DNA of 11,798 bases. Source: JAUZQZ01 sp036985955 (GTDB lineage: Bacteria; Pseudomonadota; Zetaproteobacteria; Mariprofundales; Mariprofundaceae). The DNA lies in the NCBI GenBank assembly GCA_036985955.1, contig BTQQ01000044.1:1-11798 (forward strand), written 5' to 3'. The position numbers were made by a program, and so were the translations under genes. Below the pieces are notes generated by a model that saw only the letters and a program-made list of their open reading frames with translations, was not told where the DNA came from and did no database searches. How positions within the stretch are numbered: the first letter of the stretch is position 1; each line of letters opens with the position of its first letter. Shown piece by piece: positions 1 to 7,722 of the stretch.

Positions 1-120
1 AACGTAAGTATGGATATTGAACTGCTTACTCCGATTGCAATGGACAAGGAGCTACGCTTCGCGATTCGCGAGGGTGGCCGTACGGTCGGCGCTGGCGTCG
101 TTACCGAAATTATTAAGTAG
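1..120 (+). CDS. tuf: Elongation factor Tu, C-terminal fragment (5' end outside window)
   Basis: The window opens in frame inside a reading frame that ends with TAG at 118-120 and gives 39 residues. The motif LRFAIREGGRTVGAGVV, followed by TEIIK at the terminus, is the C-terminal end of EF-Tu domain 3, the GTPase that delivers aminoacyl-tRNA to the ribosome. The GTP-binding domain and about 90% of the protein lie upstream of the window. The next gene encodes ribosomal protein L33, and tRNA-Trp, secE and nusG follow, a typical neighbourhood for a bacterial tuf copy. Many proteobacteria have a second tuf copy in the str operon, so this could be either of two. Identification is very secure despite the short fragment. 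Confidence 0.97.
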   Translation, partial: NVSMDIELLTPIAMDKELRFAIREGGRTVGAGVVTEIIK

Positions 121-132
121 GAAGAACAGCAT

Positions 133-164
133 AAAGCGGCGGTAGCCTGTGCTGCCGCCGCTTT
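133..164 (+). terminator. Hairpin in the tuf-rpmG spacer, possible weak or partial terminator
   Basis: Bases 133-146 pair with 151-164 to form a 14-bp stem containing one T-G wobble (143 with 154), closed by a four-base loop CTGT. The stem core is very GC-rich (GCGGCGG/CCGCCGC). The 3' arm ends in TTT and runs into GTTGCCCC, so the U-tract is short and interrupted. The hairpin begins 12 bases after the tuf stop codon and ends 21 bases before the rpmG start. It could terminate a fraction of tuf transcripts, or it could protect the tuf mRNA 3' end after processing. The hairpin itself is directly visible; the function is inferred. Confidence 0.6.
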
Positions 165-185
165 GTTGCCCCTGGAGTTTAGGAA

Positions 186-338
186 ATGCGTGATTTACTG
201 AGTTTGGCTTGTGAGGATTGCAAGCGGCGTAATTATACAACGGACAAGAATAAGCGAACGACAACTGAAAAGTTGAAGTTACGCAAGTATTGCCCATTTT
301 GCCGCAAGCATACCCTGCATACGGAGTCAAAGGTTTAA
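186..338 (+). CDS. rpmG: Ribosomal protein L33 (bL33), zinc-binding type
   Basis: This encodes a 50-residue basic protein of the large ribosomal subunit, located near the E site. It carries two CxxC pairs, C9-C12 and C36-C39, which mark the zinc-ribbon (C+) form of L33; many bacteria also have cysteine-free paralogues. Further family features are the NYTTDKNKRTT stretch at 16-26 and the LKLRKYCPFCRKHT segment at 30-43. The ATG at 186 is preceded by GGAG at 174-177 and AGGA at 181-184. It lies between tuf and tRNA-Trp, with only 13 nt to the tRNA, so it is probably co-transcribed with both neighbours. The length matches the usual 49-56 residues. It was too short to stand out by length and was identified by its translation. 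Confidence 0.95.
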   Translation: MRDLLSLACEDCKRRNYTTDKNKRTTTEKLKLRKYCPFCRKHTLHTESKV

Positions 339-351
339 GGATTCAGAGCGA

Positions 352-427
352 AGGCCAGTAGCTCAATTGGTAGAGCACCGGTCTCCAAAACCGGGGGTTG
401 GGGGTTCGAGTCCCTCCTGGCCTGCCA
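352..427 (+). tRNA. trnW: tRNA-Trp, anticodon CCA
   Basis: All cloverleaf elements are present. The 7-bp acceptor stem pairs 352-358 (AGGCCAG) with 417-423 (CTGGCCT), and discriminator G424 is followed by an encoded CCA at 425-427. The D-arm shows GCTC/GAGC around AATTGGTA. The anticodon stem CCGGT (378-382)/ACCGG (390-394) encloses the loop CTCCAAA with anticodon CCA at 385-387, which reads UGG. The variable loop has five bases (395-399). The T-arm GGGGG (400-404)/CCCTC (412-416), with one G-U pair, encloses TTCGAGT. The gene sits between two protein genes, 13 nt after rpmG and 54 nt before secE, so it is probably cut from a polycistronic transcript. Confidence 0.98.
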
Positions 428-481
428 GTTGAGCGGGCTGTATTTGTGAATCATGCAGGCTAGGTAAAGAGGAATACATTG

Positions 482-670
482 ATGAGCCGTATTGCGGAAG
501 CACAGAAATTTGTACGGGAAGTCCAGGCCGAAGCCAAGAAGGTTGTATGGCCGGAACGCAAGGAGGCCTTGCAATCCACCTTGATGGTGGTGGTAATGGT
601 AATTTTTGTGGCGCTGTTCCTGTGGGCTGTCGATGGCATCATGGGTTGGCTTGTGCAGAAGGTAATTTAA
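482..670 (+). CDS. secE: Preprotein translocase subunit SecE, short single-span form
   Basis: This encodes 62 residues. SecE is the essential subunit that clamps SecY in the inner-membrane protein-export channel. An amphipathic N-terminal helix (about 3-20) is followed by the family signature KKVVWPERKEA at 19-29 and one hydrophobic span at about 32-55. E. coli SecE is about twice as long with two extra N-terminal spans, whereas most other bacteria have this minimal form. I chose ATG 482 rather than the adjacent in-frame TTG at 479, because AGAGGA at 468-473 lies 8 nt upstream of the ATG. The stop codon overlaps the nusG start by one base (TAATG), so translation of the two genes is probably coupled, as is typical for secE-nusG. 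Confidence 0.96.
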   Translation: MSRIAEAQKFVREVQAEAKKVVWPERKEALQSTLMVVVMVIFVALFLWAVDGIMGWLVQKVI

Positions 671-1194
671 TGGACTGGTATGTAGTACAAGCGTATTCCA
701 CCTTTGAAGACAAGGTTGTCGAGCGCCTGACGGAACGCATTGAGCGATCCGGCCTGGCGGATCAGTTTGGTGAAATCATCGTGCCGCGCGAAGAGGTTGT
801 TGAGCTGAAGAAGGGTCAGAAAGTCACTTCTCAGCGCAAGTTTTTCCCCGGCTATATTCTGGTCGAGATGGAAATGAATGATGAAACCTGGCATGTGGTG
901 AAAGATACGCCCCAGGTTTCAGGTTTTCTGGGCTCAGGCGGTAAGCCACGGCCCATGCCTGCCAAGGAAGTGGCAGCGCTGAAGCAGCAGATCGAAGAAG
1001 GTGTGGAACGGCCGCGGCCTAAGGTGATGTTTGATATAGGCGATGCCGTTCGTGTGATGGATGGTCCGTTTGCTTCCTTCAACGGTGTTGTTGAAGAGGT
1101 GATGGAAGATAAGGCGAAGCTGAAGGTGAGTGTATCCATCTTCGGTCGACCGACACCCGTAGAACTCGATTTTGTCCAGGTCGAGAAGGGTTAA
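670..1194 (+). CDS. nusG: Transcription termination/antitermination factor NusG
   Basis: This encodes 174 residues. NusG binds the RNA polymerase clamp through its N-terminal NGN domain (about 2-115, starting WYVVQAYSTFEDKV). Its C-terminal KOW domain (about 124-174, with GDAVRVMDGPFASFNG) links to ribosomal protein S10 or Rho. The conserved FFPGYILVEM segment is at 58-67. ATG 670 overlaps the secE stop and is preceded by AGAAGG at 657-662. An in-frame start at 547 would add about 41 residues read out of frame through secE, and it is rejected because WYVV is the usual N-terminus. The partner polymerase genes lie in the same gene cluster downstream. The rplK gene follows after only 12 nt, which is discussed separately. 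Confidence 0.98.
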   Translation: MDWYVVQAYSTFEDKVVERLTERIERSGLADQFGEIIVPREEVVELKKGQKVTSQRKFFPGYILVEMEMNDETWHVVKDTPQVSGFLGSGGKPRPMPAKEVAALKQQIEEGVERPRPKVMFDIGDAVRVMDGPFASFNGVVEEVMEDKAKLKVSVSIFGRPTPVELDFVQVEKG

Positions 1195-1206
1195 AAGGAA
1201 GGACAT

Positions 1207-1635
1207 ATGGCTAAGGAAGTTACAACTCTCATAAAGCTGCAGGTATCGGCCGGTAAGGCTAATCCTGCACCTCCGGTGGGCCCGGCATTGGGCCAGGCTG
1301 GTGTGAATATTATGGAATTCTGCAAGGCATTTAATGCCAAGACGCAGGAAATGGAGGCCGGCATGCCTTTGCCGGTGATCATCAGCGTATACAAGGATCG
1401 TTCGTTTGACTTTATTATCAAGACGCCGCCTGCCTCATTTCTGCTGAAGAAGGCTGCAGGCCTGCAGAAAGGCAGCCCGGAGCCCAATAAGAACAAAGTG
1501 GGCAAGGTGACTCGCGCACAGGTGCAGGGAATTGCTGAAACTAAAATGCCTGATCTGAATGCCTATGACGTGGAAGCTGCAATGCGGATTATCGAAGGCA
1601 CGGCCCGGTCCATGGGTCTGGAAGTGGAGGGCTAA
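1207..1635 (+). CDS. rplK: Ribosomal protein L11 (uL11)
   Basis: This encodes 142 residues, the standard length. L11 binds the GTPase-associated centre of 23S rRNA at the base of the L12 stalk and is needed for RelA activation by uncharged tRNA. The N-terminal domain shows LQVSAGKANPAPPVGPALGQ (11-30), with the paired prolines P22-P23 that form the thiostrepton/micrococcin contact. The C-terminal rRNA-binding domain (about 72-142) includes KTPPASFLLKKAAG and ends in RSMGLEVEG. The start is set by a strong purine-rich site, AAGGAAGGA at 1195-1203, four bases before the ATG. The gene is 3 nt upstream of rplA, as in the usual L11 operon. Confidence 0.98.
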   Translation: MAKEVTTLIKLQVSAGKANPAPPVGPALGQAGVNIMEFCKAFNAKTQEMEAGMPLPVIISVYKDRSFDFIIKTPPASFLLKKAAGLQKGSPEPNKNKVGKVTRAQVQGIAETKMPDLNAYDVEAAMRIIEGTARSMGLEVEG

Positions 1636-1638
1636 GCG

Positions 1639-2325
1639 ATGGCAAAAATTTCAAAACGGATGCAGGCAGCCCGCGAGGTTGCCCCCAAAGAAGCAGTGAC
1701 GCTGGATGCGGCTGTTGCGGCAGTGTTAGCCCAGCCTGCTGCCAAATTCGATGAATCTGTAGACGTGGCCGTGAATTTGGGTGTGGATCCCAAGCATGCC
1801 GAGCAGATGGTGCGTGGATCGGTCAGCCTGCCGAATGGTACTGGAAAAACCGTGCGTGTGGCCGTGTTTGCCAAAGGGCCAAAGGCCGACGAAGCGAAAG
1901 AGGCGGGTGCCGATATTGTGGGTGCTGATGATTTGGTGGAGAAAGTACAAGGTGGATTCATGGACTTCGACCGTATCGTTGCCACACCGGATATGATGGC
2001 GCAGGTGGGCAAGCTCGGTCGTGTGCTGGGTCCGCGCGGCCTGATGCCGAATCCCAAGCTGGGTACGGTGACCATGGATGTTGGTAAAGCGGTATCAGCG
2101 GTCAAGGCTGGCCAGATTGAGGTACGCACTGACAAAACCGGCATTGTGCACGTATCGGTGGGACGGCGTTCATTTGATGCGGCCAAACTGGAAGAGAATG
2201 TACGGTTTCTGGTGGATGAATTGAACCGGATGAAACCGGCGGCCGCCAAGGGGCGCTATATGCAACGTATGGTGATTTCTTCCACCATGGGCGCCGCTGT
2301 GACAGTAGACGTGGCGAGCTTGTAG
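1639..2325 (+). CDS. rplA: Ribosomal protein L1 (uL1)
   Basis: This encodes 228 residues, close to the usual 229-234. L1 forms the mobile stalk at the ribosomal E site and in many bacteria also represses translation of its own operon. The L1 signature GKLGRVLGPRGLMPNPK is at 124-140. The C-terminal part closes domain I with NVRFLVDELNRMKP (187-200) and KGRYMQRMVISSTMG (204-218). The ATG at 1639 is preceded by GGAGG at 1626-1630, which lies inside the last codons of rplK, so the two genes are tightly coupled. A spacer of 177 nt with strong RNA structure separates it from rplJ. Confidence 0.98.
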   Translation: MAKISKRMQAAREVAPKEAVTLDAAVAAVLAQPAAKFDESVDVAVNLGVDPKHAEQMVRGSVSLPNGTGKTVRVAVFAKGPKADEAKEAGADIVGADDLVEKVQGGFMDFDRIVATPDMMAQVGKLGRVLGPRGLMPNPKLGTVTMDVGKAVSAVKAGQIEVRTDKTGIVHVSVGRRSFDAAKLEENVRFLVDELNRMKPAAAKGRYMQRMVISSTMGAAVTVDVASL

Positions 2326-2328
2326 AAA
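2299..2328 (+). promoter_or_regulatory. Possible sigma70-type promoter for rplJL-rpoBC
   Basis: GTGACA at 2299-2304 matches TTGACA in five of six bases. After an 18-nt spacer, TAGAAA at 2323-2328 matches TATAAT in four of six. It overlaps the last codons of rplA, so transcription would start about ten bases into the spacer and include the whole L10 leader. In E. coli a promoter upstream of rplJ occupies the equivalent place. The -10 match is modest and such matches arise by chance, so this is only a candidate. Confidence 0.25.
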
Positions 2329-2346
2329 GCCGCTACATAAAAGGAT

Positions 2347-2382
2347 AACCGCCAACCACGGTGTAAACGGTGGAAGGCGGTT
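2347..2382 (+). promoter_or_regulatory. Upstream hairpin of the rplJ leader
   Basis: AACCGCC (2347-2353) pairs with GGCGGTT (2376-2382). A symmetrical AA/AA internal loop follows, then CCAC (2356-2359) pairs with GTGG (2370-2373), closing a ten-base apex. The hairpin is followed by an A-run (2383-2388), not a U-run, so it is not an intrinsic terminator on this strand. It begins 21 nt after the rplA stop and ends 11 nt before the L10-binding helix. Likely roles are the first stem of the L10 leader or a processing or stability element; the pairing is visible and the role is inferred. Confidence 0.55.
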
Positions 2383-2392
2383 AAAAAACGGT

Positions 2393-2460
2393 CCGTCCAA
2401 GACTGCAGGTGCCATGGCCATAGGCCGGGCTTAATAGGCAACATCCTGCAATAGATGGTG
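2393..2460 (+). promoter_or_regulatory. L10 leader: binding site for the L10(L12)4 complex on rplJL mRNA
   Basis: The two conserved boxes of the L10 leader family are present: CCAAGACTGCAGGTG at 2397-2411 and CCTGC plus AGATGGTG at 2445-2449 and 2453-2460. TGCAGG (2404-2409) pairs with CCTGCA (2445-2450). The outer helix CCGTC (2393-2397) pairs with GATGG (2454-2458) with one wobble. An asymmetric internal loop, CAAGAC against ATA, lies between them and is the kink-turn-like part recognised by L10. The apical segment can fold further through TGCC/GGCA (2410-2413 with 2437-2440) and GGCC/GGCC (2416-2419 with 2423-2426). In characterised bacteria, excess L10-L12 binds here and represses rplJ and rplL translation. 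Confidence 0.88.
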
Positions 2461-2471
2461 AGCGAGAGCTC
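2460..2471 (+). promoter_or_regulatory. Small hairpin with GAGA tetraloop, competing with the SD-sequestering stem
   Basis: GAGC (2460-2463) pairs with GCTC (2468-2471) around the loop GAGA, which fits the stable GNRA tetraloop class. It stacks directly beside the L10-binding helix. It uses bases 2469-2471, which the downstream anti-SD hairpin also needs, so the two cannot form fully at once. Four base pairs is short, and the regulatory meaning is inferred. Confidence 0.4.
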
Positions 2472-2497
2472 CTTCTTGCGGATCGAAAAGAAGGGGG
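2469..2497 (+). promoter_or_regulatory. Hairpin sequestering the rplJ Shine-Dalgarno sequence
   Basis: CTCCTTCTT (2469-2477) pairs with AAGAAGGGG (2488-2496) over nine consecutive pairs, one of them T-G (2470 with 2495), around a ten-base loop. The 3' arm contains the rplJ ribosome binding site AAGGGGG (2491-2497), and the 5' arm resembles the 16S rRNA anti-SD sequence. The hairpin begins nine bases after the L10-binding box and ends seven bases before the GTG start. It gives a plausible route by which L10 binding upstream could close translation initiation. The pairing is visible; the link to L10 is inferred. Confidence 0.6.
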
Positions 2498-2502
2498 TAG
2501 AT

Positions 2503-3021
2503 GTGAATCGGGAAGACAAGCAACGCGTGGTTGAGAATCTGCACGCTGCCTGGTCGGAAGCAAATGCTGGCGTAGTGACGCACTATCGGGGCCTTTCCGT
2601 GGCCAAGATGGGTGAGTTGCGCCGGTCGTTGCGTGCCGCCGAGGTCAGTTTGCAGGTGGTCAAAAACACGCTGGCCAGAAGGGCAGCTGAAGGTACGGAT
2701 TTTTCGGTAGCGGAAGATCTGTTTACAGGACCTGTAGCTGTGGCTTATGGCAATGACCCTGTCGGTCTGGCCAAGGCTCTGTCCGACTTTGCCAAGAGCA
2801 ACGAAGCGCTGAAAATTCTCGGCGGTGTGCTTGATGGCAAACGTTTGGAGAAAGCTGAAGTTTCCGCATTGGCGAGCCTGCCACCGCGTGAAGTTTTACT
2901 GGCCAGGATGTTGGGAAGCCTGCAATCGCCATTGTCCGGTTTTGTGCGTACTTTGAATGAGGTTCCGGCCTCGTTTGTTCGCACACTGGTGGCAATTCGC
3001 GATCAAAAGCAGCTTGCGTAA
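2503..3021 (+). CDS. rplJ: Ribosomal protein L10 (uL10)
   Basis: This encodes 172 residues. L10 anchors the L7/L12 dimers to the ribosome; its N-terminal domain binds 23S rRNA and its C-terminal helix carries the L12 dimers. Family features are MNREDKQRVVENL at the N-terminus, RGLSV (29-33), VVKNTLARRA (52-61), FTGPVAVAY (74-82) and LASLPPREVLLARMLGSL (123-140). I chose GTG 2503 because NREDKQ aligns with the usual xxxxDKQ start of L10 and AAGGGGG (2491-2497) lies 5 nt upstream. An in-frame ATG at 2455 would add 16 residues encoded by the conserved L10-binding box. An ATG at 2501 is out of frame and is followed at once by TGA. Translation is likely autoregulated through the leader. Confidence 0.95.
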   Translation: MNREDKQRVVENLHAAWSEANAGVVTHYRGLSVAKMGELRRSLRAAEVSLQVVKNTLARRAAEGTDFSVAEDLFTGPVAVAYGNDPVGLAKALSDFAKSNEALKILGGVLDGKRLEKAEVSALASLPPREVLLARMLGSLQSPLSGFVRTLNEVPASFVRTLVAIRDQKQLA

Positions 3022-3080
3022 TATCGATGACGAAACCCTCAAATATTGAATAACAACTGATAAGCAAAAGGAGCTTGAAA

Positions 3081-3467
3081 ATGGCAAAAGCATTAACAAA
3101 AGATGATTTAATTACAGCAATTGAGAGCATGACGGTGCTCGAAATGTCTGAGCTGGTCAGCGCACTGGAAGACAAGTTTGGTGTTTCCGCAGCTGCCCCG
3201 GTGGCTGTGGCAGCTGCACCTGCCGCGGGTGGCGAGGCTGAATCCGCCGAGGAAAAGACCGAGTTTGATGTGGTTCTGACTGCTGTCGGCGACAAGAAGA
3301 TTCAGGTGATCAAGGCGGTGCGTGAAATTACCGGTCTGGGCCTGAAGGACGCCAAGGATTTGGTGGATAGTGCGCCGAAGCCGGTGAAGGAAAGCGCGGC
3401 CAAGGAAGAGGCCGAAGAAATCAAGGGCAAGCTGGAAGAGGCGGGAGCAACGGTCGAACTCAAGTAG
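3081..3467 (+). CDS. rplL: Ribosomal protein L7/L12 (bL12)
   Basis: This encodes 128 residues of the multicopy stalk protein that recruits translational GTPases. The N-terminal dimerisation and L10-binding part (about 1-35) is followed by an Ala/Pro/Val-rich hinge (about 36-52) and the globular domain with EKTEFDVVLTAVGDKKIQVIK (58-78), GLGLKDAKDLVDSAPKPVKE (85-104) and the terminal LEEAGATVELK. The ATG at 3081 has AAGGAG at 3068-3073 with 7 nt spacing; an in-frame TTG at 3075 is too close to that site. It follows rplJ by 59 nt. Higher copy number than L10 is normally achieved by strong initiation here, and translation is usually coupled to rplJ and so also controlled by the leader. Confidence 0.98.
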   Translation: MAKALTKDDLITAIESMTVLEMSELVSALEDKFGVSAAAPVAVAAAPAAGGEAESAEEKTEFDVVLTAVGDKKIQVIKAVREITGLGLKDAKDLVDSAPKPVKESAAKEEAEEIKGKLEEAGATVELK

Positions 3468-3480
3468 TTGCCGCTGTTTC

Positions 3481-3495
3481 TCTTGTTAAACAAGG
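3481..3495 (+). repeat. Small inverted repeat after rplL
   Basis: CTTGT (3482-3486) and ACAAG (3490-3494) form a five-base-pair stem around TAA, extended by a possible T-G pair (3481 with 3495). It lies 13 bases after the rplL stop, before the main terminator hairpin. It is AT-rich and weak, and may simply be incidental or part of an mRNA processing region. Confidence 0.3.
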
Positions 3496-3507
3496 ACAAA
3501 TGAACGG

Positions 3508-3552
3508 GCAAATCCCCGGTGGCCAGAGTGCTGCCGGGGCTTGCTTTTTTTT
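3508..3552 (+). terminator. Intrinsic terminator/attenuator between rplL and rpoB
   Basis: CCCCGGTGGC (3514-3523) pairs with GCTGCCGGGG (3530-3539) over ten pairs, two of them G-U, around the six-base loop CAGAGT. An asymmetric bulge (AT against C) separates this from a lower stem GCAA (3508-3511)/TTGC (3541-3544). Eight consecutive T follow at 3545-3552. This is a textbook intrinsic terminator, 40 nt after the rplL stop and 30 nt before rpoB. In E. coli a partial terminator in the same gap lets only a fraction of polymerases continue into rpoBC; the same attenuation is inferred here because no clear promoter follows it. Confidence 0.88.
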
Positions 3553-3582
3553 GCATTTCTGATTCCACCGGAGTGAGGTCAC

Positions 3583-7719
<4,137 letters not shown>

Positions 7720-7722
7720 ACC

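Noticed and set aside
429..457. Possible promoter upstream of secE with TTGAGC as -35
   Set aside because: At the proper spacing the -10 position reads CATGCA, a poor match to TATAAT, so there is no real support.
547..1194. NusG with a 41-residue N-terminal extension
   Set aside because: The extension is secE read in another frame. The canonical NusG N-terminus begins at ATG 670, which overlaps the secE stop and has a good ribosome binding site.
1632..2249. Minus-strand open frame of 205 codons across rplA
   Set aside because: Ser/Thr/Ala-rich low-information translation opposite a conserved ribosomal protein gene, with no homologous motif seen.
2347..2388. Intrinsic terminator of rplA
   Set aside because: The hairpin is followed by A6 rather than a U-tract on the coding strand.
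2455..2502. N-terminal extension of L10
   Set aside because: These bases form the conserved L10-binding box and the SD hairpin; the family N-terminus aligns to GTG 2503.
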